Positions 52,637-61,118 of a stretch of DNA of 64,000 bases are shown here, piece by piece. A model generated the notes under the pieces. That model searched no databases. It saw only the letters and a list, made by a program, of their open reading frames with translations, and was not told the DNA's origin. Positions within the stretch are counted from its first letter, which is position 1, and the number at the start of each line of letters is the position of its first letter. The stretch lies in assembly GCA_963663215.1 (NCBI GenBank), contig OY760140.1:620001-684000 (forward strand), read 5' to 3'. Position numbers and translations under genes: made by a program. Origin of the DNA: BJGV01 sp003230615 (GTDB lineage: Bacteria; Pseudomonadota; Gammaproteobacteria; Burkholderiales; Nitrosomonadaceae).

Positions 52637-53311
52637 ATGGAAAACAACGAACGGAATAGGATTGTTGATGCCGCTCTCGAACTTGGAAAGCAACAGTCAT
52701 GGGAGGCTGTGCGCCTTCACGCTGTAGCTGTGGCGACAGGAATTTCACTTAATAAAGAACGAATTTATTTCCGCGAAAAAGAAGACTTAGTGGACGCATG
52801 GTTTGACCGCGCCGATAGTGCGATGCTTCAGGAAGCCGAGACACCAGATTTCCAAGTACTTAGTCCACGGCAGCGCATGCACCGTCTGATCATGACCTGG
52901 CTTGCCACCTTGGCTCCCCATCGCAAAGTGACGCGCCAGATGATTTACGGCAAAATGGAACTGGGTCACTTGCATGTCCAAATTCCTGGTCTCATGAGAG
53001 TCAGCCGTACAGTACAGTGGATACGTGAGGCTGCCCATCTTGATGCTGTCTACGTGCGTCGAGCATTGGAGGAAACCGGACTCACTAGCATTTACCTCAT
53101 GACTTTCTTTTGCTGGATGAAAGACAATTCACCGAATTCGGAAAAGACTAGCTGTTTTCTCGATAGACTGCTTGGATCAACCGAAAAATTAGACCAACTA
53201 TTGTGTGCGGGTATTTGTAGTTCTACCACTACCACAAAAGAAACTACTAGTGTCACGCTTATAGAACAAACAGGTTCAACCCAATCTAAGAAATCAGCCA
53301 AAAAAGGCTAA
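52637..53311 (+). CDS. TetR-like regulator with COQ9-like C-terminal domain
   Basis: 224 residues from the ATG at 52637, with AAGGAG 8 bases upstream. The N-terminal helix-turn-helix (RIVDAALELGKQQSWEAVRL..IYFREKEDLVDAWF) is TetR-like. The middle and C-terminal part (HRKVTRQMIYGKMELGHLHV, QIPGLMRVSRTVQWIREAAH, RRALEETGLTSIYLMTFF) matches bacterial COQ9-like/TetR proteins. COQ9 binds lipids for ubiquinone synthesis in eukaryotes; the bacterial relatives are uncertain. A basic Ser/Thr-rich tail ends it. Confidence 0.75.
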   Translation: MENNERNRIVDAALELGKQQSWEAVRLHAVAVATGISLNKERIYFREKEDLVDAWFDRADSAMLQEAETPDFQVLSPRQRMHRLIMTWLATLAPHRKVTRQMIYGKMELGHLHVQIPGLMRVSRTVQWIREAAHLDAVYVRRALEETGLTSIYLMTFFCWMKDNSPNSEKTSCFLDRLLGSTEKLDQLLCAGICSSTTTTKETTSVTLIEQTGSTQSKKSAKKG

Positions 53312-53433
53312 AGCTGCCCTAATACATTATCGTAAAGATTAGAATTTACCAACTATATGGCCCTACAAACTTTACCTTTCTGGGCTCCCACCTACTCGAG
53401 AGCTAGGAATAGCATCTTAGCACCCCACTTCGT

Positions 53434-54504
53434 TTGGATACGCTTACTCATGCCTTAAGCGGAGCATTGCTGGCCCGCGCTACTGCGCCTGTGGTGTCTC
53501 GTCCAGATCAACTTAATCTTCGTCTCCGCATGACAACGGGATTTTTGTCAGCAGCATTTCCCGATAGTGATTTTGTTTTGCGCATGGTAGATACACTCAC
53601 CTACCTGAATCTTCATCAGGGCGTAACCCATTCCATCATTCTGCTACCTTTATGGGCGCTGTTGCTAGCGGTATTGTTCTCCTTTTCCACACAGCAACGC
53701 TATTCTTGGCAAGCGTTTTTCGGTATCGTCTCACTAGGAATCGCAATTCATATTTTAGGTGATTTATTCACTGCATATGGAACCATGATATTCGCTCCTC
53801 TTACATCATGGCGTACATCCCTGCCAATTATTTTTGTGCTGGATCCTTTCTTTACCGCAATTATCACAGTGGGCCTCGTGGTGGCTAATTTTTGGCCCAA
53901 ACAGCGCCACATTGCTAGTACAACGTTAATCATTCTTGCATGTTATGTGGGCCTGCAGATGACGCTGCATCAGCAAGCAGTTAGGGTTGGTGAAGTGTAT
54001 GCAAAAGATCACGGCTTGAGTGGCGCGACAAGTGAGGCTCTTCCACAACCGTTGTTGCTATCTAACTGGAAAGTCATCGGGAGTCATAATAATAATTACT
54101 ATGTAGCGTTGGTAAACTTGATCTACACCCAAAGTTTCTTTTCCCCTAGTCTGCCGAAAGGCGTCCTAACCACAATTGCTATCTCCTATCAACCAGCCTC
54201 TAGAGCAGTATGGAAGCCTCACTTACGATTTACCGAGCCACCATCGCAAGAAACAGTTGTGCATGAAGCTTGGAATCAAGCAGCGCTCTCCGATTTTCGC
54301 CGCTTTGCACGATATCCAACACTCGATCAGGTCGAAATTAATGAAAGCAGGATCTGTGTCTGGTTTGTTGATCTACGGTTTACATTGCCAGGGCTTGTTC
54401 CTTCCTTTCGCTATGGCCTTTGCCGATCTGAAATTTCAGATCAGTGGAAACTTGAACAAAAACATGGAGCCTTTTTTATAGATTTACTTCCGGTTCCTAG
54501 CTAG
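53434..54504 (+). CDS. YdjM-type membrane-bound metal-dependent hydrolase
   Basis: 356 residues. The family N-terminus MDTLTHALSGALLA (metal His) is followed by AAFPDSDFVLRMV, LNLHQGVTHSIILLPLWALL and IAIHILGDLFTAYG, whose Asp/His residues are conserved in DUF457/YdjM proteins. About five membrane helices to residue 200, then a periplasmic or cytosolic domain. The start codon is TTG. Activity of the family is unproved; LexA control of YdjM is known in E. coli, but no LexA box is seen here. Confidence 0.85.
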   Translation: MDTLTHALSGALLARATAPVVSRPDQLNLRLRMTTGFLSAAFPDSDFVLRMVDTLTYLNLHQGVTHSIILLPLWALLLAVLFSFSTQQRYSWQAFFGIVSLGIAIHILGDLFTAYGTMIFAPLTSWRTSLPIIFVLDPFFTAIITVGLVVANFWPKQRHIASTTLIILACYVGLQMTLHQQAVRVGEVYAKDHGLSGATSEALPQPLLLSNWKVIGSHNNNYYVALVNLIYTQSFFSPSLPKGVLTTIAISYQPASRAVWKPHLRFTEPPSQETVVHEAWNQAALSDFRRFARYPTLDQVEINESRICVWFVDLRFTLPGLVPSFRYGLCRSEISDQWKLEQKHGAFFIDLLPVPS

Positions 54505-54689
54505 TCTATTTTCCCTCCAACCAAAATTAGACGATAAACTGAATTTTACCGGATGGCAGCTCTGTGCCAAAAGCGGACGCTCAACTTCATACGGACATTC
54601 GGGATCAACGCTGTTGAACTCAAAGGGATTGAACCTAAAGTCTAAGGGGCAGTCCCTATGTTATTAGATATAGAAAAGGAGAACCTAAA

Positions 54690-54911
54690 ATGAACAAATT
54701 AGTACTCTTCACAACTGCTGTAGCATTATTTATGATTAATTCGTTCGCTATTTCCGGTAGTTCAGGTGAATCTACAGCAGAAAAGGCAGTGAATGCCAAA
54801 CCAGCTCAGGAAATTCTGAATAAGATGGCCTGCAAAAACAAAAAGCCTGGCGAACAAGTCAAAGATCAAACCGACGGGAAAATGATTACTTGCTCTGTGC
54901 CAAAAAAATAA
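54690..54911 (+). CDS. Small periplasmic protein
   Basis: 73 residues: signal MNKLVLFTTAVALFMINSFA, mature part rich in charged residues with two Cys (MACKNKKPGEQVKD..MITCSVPKK) that may form a disulfide. AAGGAGAACC lies 4 bases before the ATG. No family is recognised. Confidence 0.6.
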   Translation: MNKLVLFTTAVALFMINSFAISGSSGESTAEKAVNAKPAQEILNKMACKNKKPGEQVKDQTDGKMITCSVPKK

Positions 54912-54938
54912 TGGTGTCATGAAATTTTAGAAAGAGTA

Positions 54939-55049
54939 ATGAAGTCTCAGATTAAACTTTTCTTCCAGATAGCGGCCACCTGTCTTCTTTTGTTTTGCAT
55001 GATCGAAGTGCTAGCGTGGATAGTTTTTACATTGCGCTATCCGAGGTAG
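54939..55049 (+). CDS. Possible 36-residue membrane protein
   Basis: MKSQIKLFFQIAATCLLLFC.. with one strong membrane helix and a short basic end; it begins 28 bp after the previous stop. Supported only by composition and AAAGAG upstream. Confidence 0.4.
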   Translation: MKSQIKLFFQIAATCLLLFCMIEVLAWIVFTLRYPR

Positions 55050-55130
55050 GGCAACCCCGTGAACAACTCAACGGGCTCACATTACTTTTCAGTGTAGAAA
55101 ATATCGACAGGTTTCAAACGTAGATTTTCT

Positions 55131-55162
55131 GAATATCCGCTTTTGGTCAAAAGCATACGTTC
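55131..55162 (+). repeat. Degenerate repeat A
   Basis: GAATATCCGCTTTTGGTC then AAAGCATACGTTC. Confidence 0.55.
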
Positions 55163-55189
55163 ACTAGTACCTAGTTGATGTCAAAACGT

Positions 55190-55221
55190 ACTGTGTCGTC
55201 TAATGCAGTCCAATAGCATCC
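55190..55221 (+). repeat. Repeat B, left fragment
   Basis: TCGTCTAATGCAGTCCAATAGCATCCA and then the nitroreductase duplicate starts. B is cut at AGCATCCA. Confidence 0.75.
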
Positions 55222-55687
55222 AGCGTTATCGGAAAAACTACAGCTGAACTTCTTACCAGGAACAGCTGTTACATGTTTGCTATGGCGCGAGCTCGGAAGA
55301 CGTGCTAACGAAATACTTACGTTTAACTGAAATAAACCGGGCTCAGGTTTCCTCGAAGTTGTATGCAGGTAAGGTGGTGAGCCGTTCATCTTCAACCGGG
55401 GTACCCACCGTGAAGTGGTATAAACTCTGCCACGCGCGTGAAATGATTCCGAAAGCAGCATGGACCGGATCGTCGAAGTAGCAGCCAATTCCGGTGGCGC
55501 GGACACCTGTCTCTTCAGCTTCTAGGTAAAGCAGCTGGCCCACTATGCCGGCCTCCCAGAACAGGTTACGGTAGAAGGCTGCGCCGTACGTGCAAGGCTG
55601 TCCGTGTAGTCGGCAATCATGGCCAGGCTAAAGGCCCCATCGCCTGCGATTTCCTGGCCTCAGGAAACGGTACTCGATAGTGCTCGA
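55215..55687 (-). pseudogene. Duplicated 3' end of the SagB-like gene
   Basis: Copy 2 of 31655-32127 (about 473 bp, about two mismatches). It holds only the last about 115 codons of the dehydrogenase, including GQLLYLEAEETGVRATGIG, and the same internal frame break. No promoter or start precedes it. Its left edge lies exactly in repeat B. Confidence 0.9.
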
Positions 55688-55830
55688 AATTTATCCGTAG
55701 TGATATAGTGACACCGCGCGATTAATGTAACCTAATTATGGCCAATCTTTATCAAACCATAATATTATCTCTCATCTGCGAAAACCATCTAGTAAGATGG
55801 CGATAACCACAACGGACATGAGTCAATTCT

Positions 55831-57327
55831 ATGCGAAATAATTTAGTACTTTCACTTGCACTGGTCATTACTAGCGCTATCGCTATTTGGGGGGTTTGGG
55901 ATACAAATGGACTATTAGTATTTGTTTCACGGGTGGTTGATGTCCTCTTCGAAAGTCGCGGCTGGTTCATCATGTTAACCGTCAGCACTTTGACAATCGT
56001 TTGCTTGTGGCTAATTTTTTCACCTTATGGCCGAATCAAACTGGGACACGATGATGAAGAACCAGAATTCTCAACCATAAGTTGGCTGACAATGTTATTC
56101 GCTGCTGGCATGGGTGTAGGGTTATTATATTGGGGATCAGCGGAGCCGATTTCTCATTATTTACTTATTTCTGAAAAGTATCCAGCCAGCAAATCGGCAT
56201 TGCTGGCTCTATTCATTACTAATTTTCATTGGGGCATCCATGCCTGGTCGATTTACGCCATCATGGGGCTGGTTATAGCTTATTTTACCTTTCGAAGAAA
56301 CACTAATATGTTGGTTAGTGCACCGATTCGCAAGGTTTTTGGTAAACATATATGGACGCAAATAGTAGGTAGCATTAGCGATTTGTGTGCCATTGTCGCA
56401 ATTGCTATCGGCGTGGGAGGTTCCATAGCGATGGGCGTATTTCAGGTTCAAGGAGGCCTCGAAAATCTGTTCGAAATTAAGAGCACAGGCACCACTTTGG
56501 CACTAACCATCTTTTCGGTTTTGTTTGTCGCCTATATCCTACCTCTAATGGTAGATTTGAACCGCGGCATGGCGATTATTTCCAATACAAACATGCTTGG
56601 CGCTACCTTGCTCATGCTCTTCGTATTACTGGCTGGTCCCACTCACTATCTAATGAGTGCCATCATAGAAAGCCTTGGTGAATATGCCACAAGTTTTTTA
56701 CAACAGGGTTTTCGTACTTATACCTTCGGCGACTTGCAGACTAGCAATTGGTTCAAGTCCTGGACACTAACATTCATGGTTTGGTGGCTTGCTTGGGCAC
56801 CGTTTGTTGGAGTTTTCATTGCTCGTATCTCTCGCGGACGTACAATTCGTGAATTTATTCTCTGTGTGATTTTCATACCAACTTTGTTTTCAATATTCTG
56901 GTTTGGTGTGTTTGGGGGCATCGCGTTCCACGAGATACTTAACAAAAATACGCATCTGCTTGAAGTAGTAAAAACTGATGTCAACAGCACAGTTTTTGTA
57001 GTTCTAGAATCCTTACCTATCAGTGGGTTAACCAGCTCATTAACGATACTAATTGCTTTTCTCTTTATCGTGACCAGTGTTGTAAGTGCCGCATATGTTT
57101 TATCGATGTTCTCTACCGGTGGCAATTTAGTACCCAGTATTAAAATAAAACTAGTCTGGGGTGTGATTCTTGGCGCACTCGGCGTTGTAATGATTCTATC
57201 TGGTAGCATCGAGGCAGTGCGCGCAATCATTGCCTTATGGGCGATGCCGTTCATATTTATCGTGTTGCTATTAATGGTCTGTCTGCTTAAAGATCTGAAA
57301 CGTGAGGCCAATAATGGAAATCGATAA
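55831..57327 (+). CDS. BCCT-family transporter (betaine/carnitine/choline type)
   Basis: 498 residues, 12 membrane helices. The family signature segment is GMGVGLLYWGSAEPISHY near residue 92, and the substrate-box helix is LTFMVWWLAWAPFVGVFIAR followed by ISRGRTIREFI. BCCT proteins import quaternary ammonium or sulfonium compounds with Na+ or H+. The C-terminal tail is short, so there is no osmosensory extension like that of BetP. Its 3' end overlaps a 33-residue gene by 14 bp. Intact. Confidence 0.92.
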   Translation: MRNNLVLSLALVITSAIAIWGVWDTNGLLVFVSRVVDVLFESRGWFIMLTVSTLTIVCLWLIFSPYGRIKLGHDDEEPEFSTISWLTMLFAAGMGVGLLYWGSAEPISHYLLISEKYPASKSALLALFITNFHWGIHAWSIYAIMGLVIAYFTFRRNTNMLVSAPIRKVFGKHIWTQIVGSISDLCAIVAIAIGVGGSIAMGVFQVQGGLENLFEIKSTGTTLALTIFSVLFVAYILPLMVDLNRGMAIISNTNMLGATLLMLFVLLAGPTHYLMSAIIESLGEYATSFLQQGFRTYTFGDLQTSNWFKSWTLTFMVWWLAWAPFVGVFIARISRGRTIREFILCVIFIPTLFSIFWFGVFGGIAFHEILNKNTHLLEVVKTDVNSTVFVVLESLPISGLTSSLTILIAFLFIVTSVVSAAYVLSMFSTGGNLVPSIKIKLVWGVILGALGVVMILSGSIEAVRAIIALWAMPFIFIVLLLMVCLLKDLKREANNGNR

Positions 57328-57415
57328 CGTCATTGATACGATTCTTAACATTTCTGTATTTTGTTTTATTGGCGCTTTGATTTGGCTTTATTTAAAAGAC
57401 GATTCCGAGAATTGA
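57314..57415 (+). CDS. 33-residue membrane protein overlapping the BCCT gene
   Basis: MEIDNVIDTILNISVFCFIG then ALIWLYLKDDSEN: one helix with acidic ends. It starts in the last codons of the BCCT gene (overlap 14 bp, different frame), so coupled translation is likely. Tiny subunits exist for some secondary transporters, though I know of none for BCCT. Confidence 0.5.
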   Translation: MEIDNVIDTILNISVFCFIGALIWLYLKDDSEN

Positions 57416-57542
57416 GCCAATTTATGTGTCCTAAGATGTAATGTGTATACATTTGACCTTGCCCGAAATAATTTTGCCAGAAGCTGCAAGAGTATTTCAC
57501 AGGAATGGATGAAAGCAGTCATTCGCAGATTTTCATGATAGA

Positions 57543-57635
57543 AAAATCTTTTTCACCAAAATTGGGGAAAGGAAAGAGAGGAGAGGAGGGGCTACATTGA
57601 TGTAGGTAAGGGCAGATCTAGACTAGGTGTATCCC
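57543..57635 (+). repeat. Repeat C
   Basis: CACCAAAATTGGGGAAAGGA, GGGGCTACATTGATGTAGG, AGACTAGGTGTATCCC. An A' copy (CTTTGGGTCGAAAGCAG) follows at about 57682-57710. Confidence 0.7.
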
Positions 57636-57811
57636 ACCTACTCTTCTTGTTGGAAAAGAACGTATATTCCTCTATTTGATTGAGTGTCTGCTTTGGGTCG
57701 AAAGCAGATATATAGCGATTTTGCTTCTGGATTTTGGACGTGCTTTTGAATTTCTGTGTCTGACTGCGGATTCAATTGCCAAGAGAAGCGATATCAAATG
57801 CCCGCAGGTTT

Positions 57812-58102
57812 CTACTTTGAATTTGATCGTGCGAGGGAAAAATTTTTTACTACGTTATTTGTCTCCTCTGTTGCTTCTACCAAGATATTATCTATACAAA
57901 GTTGCCTTAGCTCTTGGTGTTCCTCACCCAATGACATTAACCACTTATTTAAGGTTTGCTTGGAAATACCGTGCTTTACGGCTATTTCCTCCAAGGTATG
58001 ATTATTGAGGATACTTTTTTTCGTGTCTTCCAGAATAAATTGTTTACGATCAGGTCCCATTAAAAACTCTAAATCTTCGTCTTCCAGGGGGATTAGTTCC
58101 AT
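57812..58102 (-). CDS. HTH protein, terminase-small-subunit-like
   Basis: 96 residues with a helix-turn-helix near 38-60 (EEIAVKHGISKQTLNKWLM) after an acidic N-terminus. The tail after NVVKNF may be a frameshift: the next frame reads FKVETCGHLISLLLAIESAV for another 30-40 codons downstream. It may be a phage-type remnant or a small regulator. Confidence 0.5.
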   Translation of the reverse strand: MELIPLEDEDLEFLMGPDRKQFILEDTKKSILNNHTLEEIAVKHGISKQTLNKWLMSLGEEHQELRQLCIDNILVEATEETNNVVKNFSLARSNSK

Positions 58103-58290
58103 TATTTAAGCTCCTCGTCACATTCCATACCTGATTTCAGAACTGCCTCTGCACTATTACGCTTTGTTAGAGCAGTGCCAACATAAAATAATCAATCTTA
58201 ATAAAATCTTCTGTGAGAAAACACACATTTTGTATAAATACTGAGGATATTTACCGTGATTAGCAGAAGTGGTTAGAAGCGGCTATACAT

Positions 58291-58322
58291 GAATGTCTGC
58301 TTTGTGCCAAAAGCAGACATTC
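58291..58322 (+). repeat. Palindromic repeat A
   Basis: Compensated copy: left arm GTCTGC and right arm GCAGAC both differ from the usual GTCCGC/GCGGAC and still pair fully. Confidence 0.85.
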
Positions 58323-58440
58323 AACTTTTTCTAAAAGGCGGGTGGAAGCTCGTAAAATCGGTTGGCGCGTTAATGGGTCGGGCTACTACTCCAACATTGC
58401 TCTGATTCCTAGAAGAAAAGGCTAAATAAATGTACGGTAT

Positions 58441-58496
58441 AGTACTTATATGTTCGTATGTTACATATAGTACTTATATGTTCGTATGTTACATAT
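58441..58496 (+). repeat. 28-bp tandem repeat, two copies
   Basis: Units starting AGTACTTATATGTTCGTATG and ending TTACATAT at 58441-58468 and 58469-58496, with a partial third. They lie upstream of the GGDEF-like gene. Confidence 0.9.
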
Positions 58497-58561
58497 AGCA
58501 CTTACTACTTACTGATGGTAATATTCCTATTCTTTTTATCAAGCGACGCAATACTAAGATT

Positions 58562-59158
58562 ATGCCGAGAAGTCATCTAACAAAAGAAAGTAGATCAAAA
58601 GATTTTGATAGAGAAACTTTCTATGACAAATTGACACAACTACCAAATCGACACCTACTATACGACCGACTGGGCCAAGAGATGGCTTCCATCGAGCGTA
58701 CCGGACATTATATGGCATTAATATTTATGGGCTTGGTTGACTTCCAACCACTTAGTGCTAATCATGACCAAGAAATAGGCGACTTAATGTTAATTGAAGT
58801 AGCGAATCGGCTAAAAAATAATGTGCGCGAGGTGGACACCGTGGCGCGAATTAGTAGTGATGAATTTGTTGTGATGCTCATTGAATTATCTCGGGAAAAA
58901 ACTCAATCTGTCACACAAGTACACATTATCGCGGAAAAAATTCTTATGGCACTGACTAATCCTTATCCGACCATCATCAAGCATGAGGGGGCTGCAGATA
59001 CCATCGCTGAATATAGCTGCACGATAAGTATGGGTGTGGTGGTGCTCACCAACGACAATGGAAGCCGTGACGATATCCTGGAGCAGGCTGAAAGATCAAT
59101 GCATAAAGCGAAAGAATTTGGGAGCAGTCAAATCTGTTTTAATGATACGGATATATGA
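58562..59158 (+). CDS. Degenerate GGDEF-domain protein
   Basis: 198 residues, one domain without sensor. FYDKLTQLPNRHLLYDRL opens it; the metal Asp segment usually DLDxF is FMGLVDFQPL, and the GGDEF loop is RISSDEFVVML. Loss of both the first Asp and the two Gly makes cyclase activity unlikely; it may bind c-di-GMP or GTP, or be decayed. There is no RxxD I-site. Confidence 0.8.
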   Translation: MPRSHLTKESRSKDFDRETFYDKLTQLPNRHLLYDRLGQEMASIERTGHYMALIFMGLVDFQPLSANHDQEIGDLMLIEVANRLKNNVREVDTVARISSDEFVVMLIELSREKTQSVTQVHIIAEKILMALTNPYPTIIKHEGAADTIAEYSCTISMGVVVLTNDNGSRDDILEQAERSMHKAKEFGSSQICFNDTDI

Positions 59159-59160
59159 GC

Positions 59161-60002
59161 ATTTAATCTTGTCATGGGACACTTACAGATAAATAACTAG
59201 TAAGAAGGGTAATAAGTCACATTGCTATAGATTCCAAGCGTGATAGATTTGTTGGTTCTGAAAAAGTATTTATCTAATACAACCATGAGATTGCAATGCA
59301 TAAAGTTATTTTGATGATGCTACTTGCGGTAATTAGCAGTAGTGCGACAGCTGCATGGACAAAAATAGTGGATGCAAAAGATAATACAGATGGCCCTAAC
59401 CAGGGATCTCTTTATAGCGTCTATGTTGATCGCGACACCATGCGCAATTCTAATGATTCAATAAAAATATGGGAATTATACAATTACCAAACAGTTCAGC
59501 AAGGAGATGGTGTCACCCCATATTTGTCATTAAAGGTTCGTACAGAATACGACTGTTCAAGGGAGCGATCTAGGGAGCACTATGTAGCTATTTTCTCTGA
59601 AAATATGGGTAAAGGAAAAAGAGGCGGGGAAAAGGAATATGTCCATCGTTGGGCATCAGTATCAGTGGAGCCAGACACTGTGGGAACGAGGCTCTGGAAA
59701 TTTGCCTGTGGGAGGTGATGGGAGACAGGGGTGCTCAAGACTCGATTTATTTCTATAACATGTTGTTACCAATTGATTAAATAAGACTTAAAGTTCCTCA
59801 GGTCTAATCATACATGTTGGTTCGATGCCTGTTCTGGATGACATATAAATCATGTATTATCAAATATTAAGTAGAAGTAGTCTCCCAGCGGTAGTACTTC
59901 CGTAGTACTTCTCCTGAAACTGTTTTTTGAAGGCCGATTTAGAGTGTATATACGTTATGTCTATTAGCGTGGAACTGCCTACTATTATCAGCAAAAATAA
60001 GG
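59161..60002 (+). repeat. 842-bp duplication, copy 1
   Basis: Appears identical to 62906-63747 (offset 3745). It contains repeat D, the adhesin-E-like gene and repeat E (59772-60002). Confidence 0.95.
59296..59718 (+). CDS. Surface-adhesin-E-like secreted protein, copy 1
   Basis: 140 residues: signal MHKVILMMLLAVISSSATA, then AWTKIVDAKD, SVYVDRDTMRNSNDSIKIWE and YNYQTVQQ, which fit the adhesin-E-like family; a pair of Cys (YDCSRER, KFACGR) may form a disulfide. The same protein is encoded at 63041. A truncated relative lies at 20444. Confidence 0.7.
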   Translation: MHKVILMMLLAVISSSATAAWTKIVDAKDNTDGPNQGSLYSVYVDRDTMRNSNDSIKIWELYNYQTVQQGDGVTPYLSLKVRTEYDCSRERSREHYVAIFSENMGKGKRGGEKEYVHRWASVSVEPDTVGTRLWKFACGR

Positions 60003-60069
60003 TAATAAGTCACATTTTTGAAAGCTTCTAATGTGATTAGGAGGGTAATAAATTACAATTCAAAAGCTT

Positions 60070-60163
60070 CAAATATAATACACTTGTTGGTATCTTGAAA
60101 ATATAAAAAACATAGAGCGGCTTGTGGTAACGGTTACAGGCTACTATTCGATTCCCGCCTCCG
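60070..60163 (+). repeat. Repeat B, right part with core, preceded by D
   Basis: TTGTTGGTATCTTG, CGGCTTGTGGTAACGGTTAC, then TTCGATTCCCGCC-TCC (one GCC lost). Repeat D units (GGTAATAAGTCACATT, GGGTAATAAATTACAATT) precede it from 60001. Confidence 0.75.
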
Positions 60164-60256
60164 TGTTTTTCTTTGTATCTTCCGTAAATACGTAATTCCA
60201 ACTAACGAACGCGATCGCTGATCCGCTCATGTAGACAGAACTTCGTCGCAACTACG

Positions 60257-60562
60257 TCACCCAATTTTGGTGGGACCGTTAATTGTTCTGTTAGCTGTGA
60301 CGATACATGAAAGTTCGCCAGACCCCTTACAGGCGTAATTTTGCCACTGGAGCGGGCGAAGGTTATTTAAGTCATCTGAAGCGACATGGTTTACTGATGT
60401 AATATGGTCAATTTCCCATCCGTATTGGGAACTTCTATTACCATAGTGTGAAAAATACATCCATGCACCACATTCGTCCTTTCTGTAATCAGCAGGATCG
60501 TTACTTCCAGCAATTTGTCCTTTGCTCCAAACGGCATTAATTATTTTTTCATCGAAGGCCAT
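60257..60562 (-). CDS. HNH-endonuclease-like protein
   Basis: 101 residues from the ATG at 60562 (AGAAG upstream; the longer frame to 60754 uses repeat sequence). It has MAFDEKIINAVWSKGQI, YRKDECGAWMYFSHYG, then the HNH-like core GWEIDHITSV and DDLNNLRPLQWQNYACKG. The Asp-His and Asn are in place; the last His of HNH is replaced by Gln/Asn (QWQN), as in several bacterial HNH-like proteins of unknown role. Confidence 0.65.
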   Translation of the reverse strand: MAFDEKIINAVWSKGQIAGSNDPADYRKDECGAWMYFSHYGNRSSQYGWEIDHITSVNHVASDDLNNLRPLQWQNYACKGSGELSCIVTANRTINGPTKIG

Positions 60563-60756
60563 AATAATTTCTTCTTTTACTAACGTTTCTTGCGCACTAC
60601 TTCGCCAGTAGGTGAGCGGTTTACCAGTGATACCCTTAACAGTAATTTCAGTGTGCTTCATTTCGGTAAGTTTACGCCTGTTATACTTAATATCAAACTC
60701 AGTTACATAGCGTTTAAGGTATTGAGTTACAATATGATAATGCTGATTATCCAATT

Positions 60757-60985
60757 GATTAATAAGGTTTAAGGTTTCTCAGGCCTAATCATACATGCTG
60801 GTTCGATGCCTGTACTGGCTAACATATTAACCATGTATTATCAGATAGTTAGTAGGTGTAGTCTCCCAGTAGTGGTACTTCTGTGGTATTTTCCATTAAA
60901 CTATCTCTTGGAAGCCTATATAGAACGCATATACGTTATGTCTATTAGCTTAGAGCTGCCTATTACCAGCAAAAATAATGCAATA
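60757..60985 (+). repeat. Repeat E, diverged copy
   Basis: Similar to 59772-60002 and 63517-63747: CAGGCCTAATCATACATGCT, GTAGTCTCCCAGTAGTGG, CGTTATGTCTATTAGC, ending in repeat D units. About 85% alike by eye. Confidence 0.7.
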
Positions 60986-61118
60986 AGTCACATTTTGAAA
61001 ACTTCAAATGTGATTGGGGGGATAATAAATCACAATTCAAAAGCTTCAATTGTAATACAATTAAAAGCGAACAGGTCGAATATTGATAATAAAGCGTATG
61101 AAAGCAAATGGGGTCGAA

